This document shows, one piece after another, positions 55,695-63,692 of a stretch of 64,000 bases of DNA. This DNA comes from Bradyrhizobium erythrophlei (GTDB lineage Bacteria; Pseudomonadota; Alphaproteobacteria; Rhizobiales; Xanthobacteraceae): contig FSRD01000001.1 in assembly GCA_900129675.1 (NCBI GenBank), positions 6,871,501 to 6,935,500 on the forward strand, in the 5' to 3' direction. Every line of letters starts with the position of its first letter. Position 1 is the first letter of the stretch. Both the position numbers and the translations under genes were made by a program. The notes beneath the pieces are model-generated. The model was not told the origin of the DNA. It did not search any database and was given only the letters and a program-made list of their open reading frames with translations.

Positions 55695-55916
55695 ATGACA
55701 AATGGTTGGGGTGAAACGAAAACCACGATCCAGTGCGTGGAGAACGGCCCCTACATGGTGAAGGGGACGGTGGTGCTCAAAGGCGACAAGGGCGAACCGA
55801 TCACGACCATGGCGGTCATGTCCTTGTGCCGTTGCGGCGGTTCGAAGAGCAAACCGTTTTGTGACGGCACGCACAGCCGGATCGGGTTCCGGTCCAACAA
55901 GAGCGGGCAGGCGTAG
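55695..55916 (+). CDS. CDGSH iron-sulfur domain protein
   Basis: 73 residues with a single CDGSH motif, CRCGGSKSKPFCDGTH, giving the three Cys and one His ligands of a 2Fe-2S cluster (mitoNEET type). Such proteins take part in cluster transfer or redox sensing. It starts 8 bases after the ABM/zinc-ribbon gene, so the two are co-transcribed. No signal peptide or membrane anchor is present. Confidence 0.9.
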   Translation: MTNGWGETKTTIQCVENGPYMVKGTVVLKGDKGEPITTMAVMSLCRCGGSKSKPFCDGTHSRIGFRSNKSGQA

Positions 55917-56246
55917 ACGCACCGTCCGACGGCCGTCGTGTGCTCGCGCTCCATCGCCAGCCTGCTAAATGGCACCTCCACCACAGTGAGGCAGGGATCT
56001 GTGGCAGTATAACGAAGTGGCTAGGATCAAGTCAGGGGATCGCAGCCGGGCGAGCGCTGGCGCATGACCGCTCGGGGTTCACTCGCGACCGAGCCGCGAG
56101 GGCAGCAATTCCGGTCAAGTCCGCTACGCCGCCGAAAGCGGAAGCAGATTCGTGGCCAGCCGTGTTCGCTACGCGGCCTCCAAAGGTCCGCACTGAGCAC
56201 AGCGAGGATCGCTCGCGCCTCGGTGAGCCCGATTGAGCACCGAGCT
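55917..56246. other. Gap with degenerate repeat sequence
   Basis: 330 bases without a gene. 56060-56230 resembles dispersed Bradyrhizobium intergenic sequence (GTCAAGTCCGCTACGCCG). Frames here are arginine-rich and overlap on both strands. Confidence 0.4.
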
Positions 56247-56465
56247 TCACCGTTCTCCCGGCCACCATGTTGACGGCGGATCACTCGCGGAAATCCTTCG
56301 GGTCCGCAGGGCCACCAAGTGGCTCCTCTTGTACGCATAGCCCCTCATCTGCGAACAGTCCTTGCAGCGCATGTACCGCTCAAGCTCGTGGACAGGTGTT
56401 GTCTTTGGTCTCCGCACCACATCGAGCGCGACGGTCTGGTGGGTGTCGCAACCGAGGCAGCGCAC
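56247..56465 (-). CDS. Small zinc-ribbon-like protein, possibly N-terminally truncated
   Basis: 72 residues from a GTG at 56465. RCLGCDTHQTVALDVVRRPK and LERYMRCKDCSQMRGYAYKR give two Cys pairs. The same frame continues a few codons upstream (YGGYPYLEV) to a TAG, suggesting the original start lies beyond a stop or on lost sequence. The type recurs in Bradyrhizobium. It lies just outside the ISAs1-type element. Confidence 0.5.
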   Translation of the reverse strand: MRCLGCDTHQTVALDVVRRPKTTPVHELERYMRCKDCSQMRGYAYKRSHLVALRTRRISASDPPSTWWPGER

Positions 56466-56593
56466 TTCGAGATATGGATATCCGCCGTACTATCTTGCAA
56501 CCGACCCGCCGTCCCTATCGGCGCTCGGTGAAATCGCGACAAAAATCAGCGTCTAAATGCCCGGCAAATGCCGGCATCAGACGTCAGTTCACC

Positions 56594-57873
56594 CACGGCA
56601 AGGAATCCGGGTTAACGGCTGATTTGGAGAACCTGGAGCAGGAAATCGGCGCTCCAACTTGCCCGTTTTCTGCGGGTCTTGATGCTTCCGGTGGTTTTGT
56701 GGTTGCGGAGGAGGTCGAGAGCGAAGCGGCGGACGACGGCCATGTTCTTGGCGCCATGGCCTGTCCTGTATCGCGACAGATCATCGCCGAATTCGACGTC
56801 GAGCAGCCAGTGCATGCTCTCCACCCCCCAATGGCCGCGACATCCTTTGGCAGTGCGTTCGATGTCGAGCGGCGCGGAGCAGATGTAGGTGCGGGTGTCG
56901 AAGGTCGAGCGATCGGCATGTTCGGTCCGGGTGTCGACCTTGACGATGGTCTTGATGTTGGTGAAGCGCGGTTGCCCGGGATAGCTGCGCTCGGACACGA
57001 TCCAGTCGACCGCCTTCGAGGCGGTGTAGGTGCGGGTCTCGATGCGGCCGTGACCCTTCTCGACGGTTGTTTTGGTAACCAGCTCGCTGGCCTGGGCAGT
57101 GCGGAAGTAGTCCACGACATCGGCTTCCAGAGTAGGCTGGTTGCCCTTCAGTGCCAGCAGGTAATCGGCTTTGTGGGCCACAATCTTGTCGGCGATGTCG
57201 ACCTGACAGCCCATGGCATCGATGGTGACCAGGGCACCTTCGAGCTGGCCGGCTTCGGCGAGCTGGTCGAGAAGCTCGGGAATAGCGGTAATCTCGTTGG
57301 TCTTCTCCGGAACCCCGAGCTGCGCCAAGGTCAGTCTTGCGGTGGTGGCATAGGCGCTGAGCGTGTGCAGGGCCTTGAGCCCCTTGCGATGGTCGTGGGT
57401 GCGGCGCGCCGTCTTTCCATCGATGGCGATGAAATCGTGCCGATCCGGCCAGATGGCGGCGACCCAGCTATTGAAGCAGCGTTGGAACAGGACCGGATCG
57501 ATGCGGTTCACCAAGTCGCGCAGCCAGCGCGCACACGGAATGCCATGATGGAAATCGGAAAACCGCCGCAGGAAATCGAGATGATGCTCGCCCCAAGCGA
57601 CGATGTCGTCGAAATCATCGCAGGAGGCGATGGTCGCACAGGTCACCAGCAGCAGAACCTCCTTAATCGGATAGAGAATCCGCCACGCTTCCCGGTCGTC
57701 GTCGAGTTCGGAAAAGTTCTTCAAAAGAAGCGCCAAACGAGCCCGCGGGCTCTCGTCCTCGACGATCGTGTCCATCTCGATGCTCCAGCCGAATCAAAGC
57801 ACCGAGGGAATCACCAACCGCCGTCAACGCAAAATCAGCCCTTTCGGCCCGTTAACCCGAGTTCCGAGCCGTG
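56594..57873. mobile_element. ISAs1-type (IS4-group) insertion sequence with 10-bp target duplication
   Basis: The inner ends CACGGCAAGGAATCCGGGTT and (inverted) CACGGCTCGGAACTCGGGTT match in 16 of 20 positions and both continue AACGG. TCAGTTCACC flanks both sides (56584-56593 and 57874-57883), a perfect 10-bp target duplication. The insertion therefore looks fairly recent. The single transposase gene is intact. Confidence 0.82.
56612..57775 (-). CDS. ISAs1-family transposase (H-repeat type)
   Basis: 387 residues. The N-terminal DDE_Tnp_1-associated domain has YPIKEVLLLVTCATIASCDD. The catalytic core has HDFIAIDGKTARRTHD (D), GALVTIDAMGCQVDIADKI (D), DYLLALKGNQPTLE, and RGHWGVESMHWLLDVEFGDD (E). 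It is intact and fills the element, so it is potentially active. Confidence 0.92.
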   Translation of the reverse strand: MDTIVEDESPRARLALLLKNFSELDDDREAWRILYPIKEVLLLVTCATIASCDDFDDIVAWGEHHLDFLRRFSDFHHGIPCARWLRDLVNRIDPVLFQRCFNSWVAAIWPDRHDFIAIDGKTARRTHDHRKGLKALHTLSAYATTARLTLAQLGVPEKTNEITAIPELLDQLAEAGQLEGALVTIDAMGCQVDIADKIVAHKADYLLALKGNQPTLEADVVDYFRTAQASELVTKTTVEKGHGRIETRTYTASKAVDWIVSERSYPGQPRFTNIKTIVKVDTRTEHADRSTFDTRTYICSAPLDIERTAKGCRGHWGVESMHWLLDVEFGDDLSRYRTGHGAKNMAVVRRFALDLLRNHKTTGSIKTRRKRASWSADFLLQVLQISR

Positions 57874-57971
57874 TCAGTTCACCCCAGTTCTATTGCGGAA
57901 ATAGCACGCCTCAGTACAAATGAAGGTGTTTCGCGACAGAAACTAGGCTAGTTTCGGTCGATGTTGTTCCC

Positions 57972-57985
57972 TTGATCCAAATCAA
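57972..57985. promoter_or_regulatory. FNR/FixK-type box upstream of the membrane protein/HlyD operon
   Basis: TTGAT-CCAA-ATCAA is a perfect match, centred about 72 bases before the TTG start at 58050. Spacing to a transcription start near 58020 would suit class II activation. Confidence 0.8.
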
Positions 57986-58049
57986 GAAATCCCGCGCGCG
58001 GCGTACCCAACCTATACCTACCCACTCAGGTCTTCTTGGGGAGAAAGCA

Positions 58050-58484
58050 TTGAGCGAGCAGCTTCATCCGATGGCCCCGCACCATCTGCCCTTCTACCTC
58101 GCGCCGGGAAGCGGGGTCGATACGCTGATGGTGGTGATGGGAATCTTCCTCGTCGGCGTCGTGCTTTGGGTGGGTACGCTCTATTGGCGCCTGCATAGCC
58201 TGCCCGAACGGATGGCGCACAAGTCACAGAAGCTGCAGTTCGAGATCGTGGCCGTCCTCGGCCTGATCTCGCTCTTCACGCATATCCATGCATTCTGGGT
58301 CGCGGGCCTGCTGCTCGCGCTGATCGATATCCCCGATTTCGGTACGCCGCTGCGCAGCATTGCCGATTCCGTCGAGAAGATCGCCGATGCGGCGCCGGGA
58401 GAGGCGAGCGAGGCCGCTCAACCCGGTCCGCCGCCGACGGAACAATCCCGTCCCGCCAAGGAGAAGGCGCACGGCCATGTTTGA
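58050..58484 (+). CDS. Small membrane protein paired with an HlyD-type protein
   Basis: 144 residues from a TTG at 58050, preferred because GGGGAG lies 8-14 bases upstream; an ATG at 58071 is the alternative. Two hydrophobic segments (LMVVMGIFLVGVVLWVGTLY and LGLISLFTHIHAFWVAGLLL) are followed by a polar Pro/Ala-rich tail. It resembles in layout the YiaW (DUF3302) partner of YiaV in E. coli, but the family is not confirmed. It overlaps the HlyD gene by eight bases. Confidence 0.65.
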   Translation: MSEQLHPMAPHHLPFYLAPGSGVDTLMVVMGIFLVGVVLWVGTLYWRLHSLPERMAHKSQKLQFEIVAVLGLISLFTHIHAFWVAGLLLALIDIPDFGTPLRSIADSVEKIADAAPGEASEAAQPGPPPTEQSRPAKEKAHGHV

Positions 58485-59709
58485 GCTCATGATCTGCTCG
58501 CTCCTGACGATATTGCCTGATTACCTCTTCCGCCGCTATGTCCAGGGCAAGCGGTTCGGCAAGGAGATCACGTTCTTTTCGATCTGGTACGAGTTGCGAT
58601 GGGGCATCACGGGTTGCCTGATGCTCACGGTGTCGCTGATCACCATGATCTTCTACTTTCATCCTTCAACGACCAGCGCCGCGCTGTATTTTCGCACGGT
58701 CCCGATACTCCCCGAAGGATCTGGACGAGTCGCGGAAGTCAATGTCGGGTTCAGCGAGGCGGTGAAGAAAGGGGAGGTCCTGTTCCGGCTGGACAGTTCA
58801 AAGCAGGAGGCTGCTCTTGAAACAGCCAAACGGAAAGTCGCCGAGGTTGATGCCTCGTTCACGACGGCACAAGCCGACGTGACCAGGTCCGAAGCCCAGA
58901 TCCAGGAGGCAAGGGCCGCGCATCAGCAGGCCAAGGACGAATTGGACGTCAAATCCGACTTGCAGCGTCGCAATCCCGGTATCGTGCCGCAACGCGATAT
59001 CGAAAAGTTGCAGGTGTTGGTCGATCAACGACAGGCCGGGATCGATGCCGCGACGGCCGCGAAGCAATCGTCGGTTCTGCGGGTCTCAACCCTGTTACCG
59101 GCGGAGAAAGCAAGTGCCGAGGCCGCGTTGGCTCAGGCCCAGGTGGATCTCGACAAGACCTTCATTCGCGCCGGTGTCGATGGGCGTGTGGAGCAGTTCC
59201 TTGTTCGTGTCGGTGACGTGGTCAATCAGCTGATGCGGCCCGCGGGGGTGCTCATCCCGGAGGGCGCCGGCCAGCAGTCTCTGCAGGCAGGCTTTGGCCA
59301 GATCGAGGCCCAGGTCATGAAGGAAGGGATGGTCGCGGAAGCGACCTGCATATCGAAACCCTGGGTGATCATTCCGATGGTCGTCACGACCGTGCAGGAT
59401 TACATCGCCGCCGGACAGTTCCGAACCGGGGAGCAGCTGATCGATCCGCAGAATATCGCCAGACCGGGCACCATCCTTGTATTTCTGGAGCCGCTCTATA
59501 AGGGCGGTCTCGAAGGTGTGACTGCGGGCAGCAGCTGCATCGTCAACGCCTATACCAGCAACCACGAGGAAATCGTTGCGAAGGAGACCAGCACGGGCCG
59601 GAAAATCGTCCTGCATGTCATCGACGGCGTCGGACTGGTGCATGCGTTGCTGCTGCGCATCCAGGCACTGCTCTTGCCCATCAAGACACTGGTACTCAGC
59701 GGTCATTGA
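58477..59709 (+). CDS. HlyD-family membrane fusion protein
   Basis: 410 residues from the ATG at 58477. One N-terminal anchor lies near residues 43-63 (GCLMLTVSLITMIFYF). The lipoyl-like part has EGSGRVAEVNVGFSEAVKKG and EVLFRLDSSKQ. A long coiled-coil hairpin follows (ETAKRKVAEVDASFTTAQAD onward), then the second half TFIRAGVDGRVEQFLVRVGD. It bridges inner and outer membrane in an export system, but no ABC, RND or MFS pump gene adjoins. It is the second gene of the FixK-box operon. Confidence 0.88.
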   Translation: MFELMICSLLTILPDYLFRRYVQGKRFGKEITFFSIWYELRWGITGCLMLTVSLITMIFYFHPSTTSAALYFRTVPILPEGSGRVAEVNVGFSEAVKKGEVLFRLDSSKQEAALETAKRKVAEVDASFTTAQADVTRSEAQIQEARAAHQQAKDELDVKSDLQRRNPGIVPQRDIEKLQVLVDQRQAGIDAATAAKQSSVLRVSTLLPAEKASAEAALAQAQVDLDKTFIRAGVDGRVEQFLVRVGDVVNQLMRPAGVLIPEGAGQQSLQAGFGQIEAQVMKEGMVAEATCISKPWVIIPMVVTTVQDYIAAGQFRTGEQLIDPQNIARPGTILVFLEPLYKGGLEGVTAGSSCIVNAYTSNHEEIVAKETSTGRKIVLHVIDGVGLVHALLLRIQALLLPIKTLVLSGH

Positions 59710-59731
59710 CAGAGGCTCAAGAGGAAAGCCG

Positions 59732-60138
59732 ATGATTGCGCTTCGAAAGCTGGTTCTTGCTGCGGCAATCGCGGCAGGCTCCGGCCTGTCAATACCGCAG
59801 CAGGTGAACGCGTTCGAGCTCACCGGCGCATGGGCCACCAGTGCTGACCAATGCAGCAAGGTATTCGCCCGCAAAGGGCGCGCAAACCAGGTCAATTTCA
59901 CCAATTTCTCCGGCGTGTACGGCGGCGGCTTCATCGCCGAAGAGGGAAATTCGAGAGCTGCCTGATCAAGTCGAGGAAGGAAAGCGATCAGATCATCAAT
60001 CTGGTCGTCGCTTGTGCCTCGAGCATCATGGTTTCAAACGTCCAGTTCTTCCTGAAGGTGCTCGATGAAAACACCATCACCCGCGAGTTTCCGGGCATGG
60101 AAGGAATGGACGTGACGTATCACCGTTGTCAGATTTAG
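59732..60138 (+). pseudogene. Exported hypothetical protein with a frameshift
   Basis: The signal peptide ALRKLVLAAAIAAGSGLS is followed by FELTGAWATSADQCSKVFAR. The frame ends at 59965, but homologous-looking sequence continues in another frame (ESCLIKSRKESDQIINLVVA, then DENTITREFPGMEGMDVTYH) to the stop at 60138. A one-base loss near 59944-59951, in GAGGGAAAT, restores one frame of about 135 residues. It is the third gene of the HlyD operon. It may be a real lesion or a sequencing indel. Confidence 0.65.
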
Positions 60139-60386
60139 CGGACAAACTACTGGTCGATGGAGAACAAGAGAAGCAGCGCCGCATGCGACTAAATGGCGTC
60201 GGCATGGGCATGCGGCTTACGATTGTCCATTGTCGAAGCATACCATCGACAGATTTCTGCGGAGAGCCGCGTGTCGGGTGGTGCGCTTTCCACGATCAGG
60301 CTTCCGATTGCCGCGGTAGATCAACTTCAGCCTGATCCATGCGGCCGCGCTGCTCCTGCGCTGCAGCGAGCGGTAACGGGGTTTCC

Positions 60387-60400
60387 TTGATCTTTATCAA
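60387..60400. promoter_or_regulatory. FNR/FixK-type box
   Basis: TTGAT-CTTT-ATCAA is a perfect match, 57 bases before the ATG at 60457. Confidence 0.8.
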
Positions 60401-60456
60401 GGAACGACCTTGCCTCGGACCGATGCTTGCCGCGAGGAACCCCAAAGGAGGGTGTG

Positions 60457-60720
60457 ATGCTCCGGTGCGGCAAGATTATGATTGCGCTCGCGCTGCTGAT
60501 GGCGATCCCTGTCGCGCCGGGGCGAGTTGGTTGTGGCGGCGCCCGTCGGCTTCGTGAAGGCGGCGACCGCGACCTACGGCGTGGTTCAACCGATCGCCCG
60601 GCAACTGGGGATGACGACGCTTGGCACCTTGCATGACCGCATCGGCGATACTTCGTTAGAGTGCGATTTTGGTACAATTTCGCGGGTGCATGTGCAAAAA
60701 CAGGCTCGCGGCGTTTTGCG
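60457..60720 (+). pseudogene. Decayed exported gene, possibly an autotransporter fragment
   Basis: The ATG at 60457 begins a signal peptide (MIALALLMAIPVAPG). The frame is lost near 60520. In another frame ATATYGVVQPIARQLGMTTL and GTLHDRIGDT follow, which resemble the start of autotransporter beta-barrel domains in Bradyrhizobium (recognition from memory). The rest of such a protein is missing. It lies right after a FixK-type box and before the sensor kinase. Confidence 0.45.
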
Positions 60721-60743
60721 AGCACTAGCTGGTGGAATCAACG

Positions 60744-62587
60744 ATGAAGTGGATACGTCGTGTCTGCTTTGGAGGGATGTGCCTGCTCATGCTTGCCAAG
60801 TCTGCTGATGCGGCGGACCCGGATCGCGTTCTCCTGTTGCATTCATTTGGTCCGGACTTCTCACCATGGAACACCATCACGCCGCCGTTTCGCGAAGCGC
60901 TGAGAAAGCTCGCTCCGAATCCGATCGACCTTTACGAAGCCTCGCTTCAGGCGGAACGGTTTGGCAAGAGCCCGGCCCGGGAGGAAGGTCCATTCATCGA
61001 TTATCTGAACGCGCTTATGCCTGACCGTAAACCCAGGCTCATTGTGGCGATGGGCGCACCGGTGACCCGCTTTGTGCTGCGGAACAGGGCGCGACTGTTT
61101 CCGTCGTCGCCGCTGCTGATCGCAACCTCCGATGTGCGCACCTACGAGGATCTTGCGCTCACTGCCAATGACTCCGCTTGCCCTACGATCTACGATCCCA
61201 CGGTCCATATCGATCATATCCTGCGTCTGCTTCCCGACACCGACCATATCGTCGTGGCGATGACCGGCGCCTCCGCGACGGAGCAGTTCTGGAATGACTT
61301 GTTCCAGCGCGCGCTTCAGCGCTCTTCCCGCCGTGTGACGCTCGAATGGTTCACCCACCTGGCGGCCGACGACATGGTGAAGCGTGTCGCCGCGCTGCCC
61401 GCACACTCCGCGATCTTTTACCCGACCATCCGCGTGGACGGCCGCGGTGTACCGCAGGAGGGAGATGCTCTCCTGCTTCGGTTCATCGAGGAGGACCGCG
61501 CGCCGATCTTCACCCATACCGACAGCCTTTTTGGTCACGGCATTGTCGGCGGCCCGATGTTTTCCAGCCACGAGATGGCTGACGCCTGCGCAAAGGTCGC
61601 GGTGCGACTCCTCAATGGCGACACTCCCGGCGATATCAAGATAGTGCCGGTGGGATTAGCCGCGCCCCGGTATGATTGGCGGCAACTGCAGAAGTGGGGA
61701 ATCAAGGACAGCCTGCTTCCGCCTGGCAGCGAAATCTTGTTTCGGGAGCCAACGGCGTGGGAACGGTATCCTGGCAAATCGCGTTCACAATCGCGCTTGT
61801 TCTGGTACAAGCCGGGCTGATCTCGGTCCTGTTACTTGAGCATCGTCGGCGTCAACTTGCCGAGGTGCAGTCACGGCAGCGCATGGCAGAACTGGCCCGT
61901 GTCATGCGCTTCTCGACCGCTGGCGAACTGACCGCCTCGATTGCTCACGAAATCAACCAGCCGCTCGGCGCTATTCTGACCAACGCCGAAACCGCAAAGG
62001 CAATCCTGAAATCTCCGAGCCCTGACATCGCGGAACTCAACGAGATCGTGGACGATATTTTGAAGGATGACCAGCGCGCCAACGAGGTCATCCGGAGGAT
62101 GCGTAGCCTGCTGAAAAAAGCACCTTTTGAACTGAAAAACTTCGACTTAAATGACCTTGTTCGCGAAACGCTTGGAGTTCTTTCTTCTCTTGCAGTTGGA
62201 CGAAAAGTCGAACTGAGCAGTTTGATCACACAGAATGCGCTTCCGATACTCGGAGACCGCATCCAACTTCAACAAGTCATTCTGAACCTTGTCGTGAACG
62301 GGATCGACGCGATGAGGGACACGCCGAGCGAAAATCGTATCATCAGCATTCGGACTTCGCGCGTCGAGAATGTTGCCCAGCTATCCGTGTCGGATCGCGG
62401 TCCGGGCATTCCCGAAGACAAATTGAAAGAGGTCTTCGAACCGTTTTTTACCAGCAAGGCGGAAGGCATGGGCATGGGGCTGTCCATCGCGCGCACCATC
62501 ATCGAGGCGCACCATGGGCTGATATCGGCAAAAAATCGGGATCACGGCGGCGCGTCGTTCCGGATCAGGCTTCCTCTCGTCTCATAG
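60744..62587 (+). pseudogene. Sensor histidine kinase with ABC-substrate-binding-like sensor domain, frameshifted
   Basis: The ATG at 60744 begins a signal/anchor (KWIRRVCFGGMCLLMLAKSA). A periplasmic domain of about 320 residues follows (DRVLLLHSFGPDFSPWNTIT, then LFGHGIVGGPMFSSHEMADA), like those that read small ligands. The frame ends at 61820. The next frame continues with a membrane segment (WQIAFTIALVLVQAGLISVL), then HisKA with SIAHEINQPLGAIL and HATPase with VVNGIDAM, SDRGPGIPEDKL and GMGMGLSIART. A short indel near 61767 (TATCCTGG) joins the parts into about 614 residues. No receiver gene adjoins. Confidence 0.82.
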
Positions 62588-63319
62588 TTGGGGATCCATG
62601 GCACGACCCATACGAAGTAGACCCGACTTCCGCTCGTGTGCAGGTTTTCGGATGCCGGCTTGACGAGGCTATCCACGCGCTCCGACGACCGGCGTCCGAA
62701 AAGCGCCAAGGCACGAAATCGCGGGAAGTGGGGCACCGGCGGTGCCGCGGGCGCTATGGAGATTTAACCGCGGTACGTGATTTGAGTGCCGGGTAGTTTT
62801 TCGAAGGGTGTACTGGCCTCGAAGGGATGCACAACTTTGGCGTTATGGCACGAGTGTTGCACAAGTGGGGAAAGCTCCTTTTGTCTCTTATGTGATTTCA
62901 AAGAGTTAGGCGTTGTAAAAAGGTCACATTCGACAACTTCTGCGCGGCGGGTCGAATGAGAATACCAATGGCCTGCTGAGACAGTACTTTCCTTAAGGGC
63001 ACCGACTTGTCGATGCATTCGCAAGCCCATCTGAACAAAGTGGCTCGTCAGCTAAATGAACGACCACGTGAGACCTTGCAATTTGAAACACCAGCAGAGA
63101 GATTTAACGCCTGTGTTGCGTCGACCGGTTGAGCCGGCAGGGGAAGACGGGAAGTCGCATTTTTGGGTCTTGAAGGCAGGTTTTGACCCGCATGGACATT
63201 GGAGCCTAGCCCGTGGTCTGTCGTGCTTTGATTGGAAAGGCGTCTAGCGGCAGTTCTGACGGCGGACGTCGCTGGCTGCAGCCGCATGATGTGAGGGCCA
63301 AGGTAGGCAGACCCTCCTT
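62588..63319. other. Gap without a supported gene
   Basis: 730 bases. 62615-62710 looks like dispersed Bradyrhizobium intergenic sequence (ACCCGACTTCCGCTCGTGTG). A minus-strand frame at 62764-63030 has no family match and no good ribosome site. Nothing else is evident. Confidence 0.4.
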
Positions 63320-63333
63320 TGATCTAGGTCAAC
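63320..63333. promoter_or_regulatory. Near-consensus FNR/FixK-type box
   Basis: TTGAT-CTAG-GTCAA differs from the consensus by one base in the right arm. It lies 96 bases before the ATG at 63429. Such one-off sites are still used by FixK proteins (TTG-N8-CAA core intact). Confidence 0.6.
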
Positions 63334-63428
63334 GTCAGCGATCCTTTGGCGCTCACGCTATGTTCAGCCGCACCTGAGGCGGCTCCCGTCACCTTTCAGT
63401 GACGCAAGCGCGAAGAGGGAGGTCCGCC

Positions 63429-63692
63429 ATGCATCCGAGGAAGCGTCTTTCGATCAAGTCAGCGACTGTTGCCGGGATTGCTGCTAGCGCCTTGTTGGGG
63501 CTTGCAGGTCTCACTCTCAATCCAGCCCCAGCCAAGGCGGTCGTGTACTGCCAGTACGTTGAATATCCGACCGGCTGCGTTGCCCGGGCAGGCGTCGTGC
63601 TCAGGCCTCGTCCGGTGGCGCGCGCTGCGGTCCGTCATAACGCCGGTGGCAATGCAAATGGTGGCGTCAATCGCGTTGGGGCGCGGCGGTAA
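63429..63692 (+). CDS. Small exported protein
   Basis: 87 residues with GAGGGAGGTC upstream of the ATG. The signal peptide (VAGIAASALLGLAGLTL...AKA) probably is cleaved after about residue 37. The mature part has YCQYVEYPTGCVARAGVVLR with two Cys that may form a disulfide, then a basic Asn/Gly tail. It resembles small exported proteins frequent in Bradyrhizobium; unknown function. A near-consensus FixK-type box precedes it. 63693-64000 shows nothing further. Confidence 0.65.
   Translation: MHPRKRLSIKSATVAGIAASALLGLAGLTLNPAPAKAVVYCQYVEYPTGCVARAGVVLRPRPVARAAVRHNAGGNANGGVNRVGARR

Noticed and set aside
56267..57904. 545-codon plus-strand frame opposite the ISAs1 transposase
   Set aside because: The real gene is on the minus strand; the plus frame shows no domain.
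62764..63030. 88-codon minus-strand frame
   Set aside because: No ribosome site, no recognisable domain, and unusual codon use.
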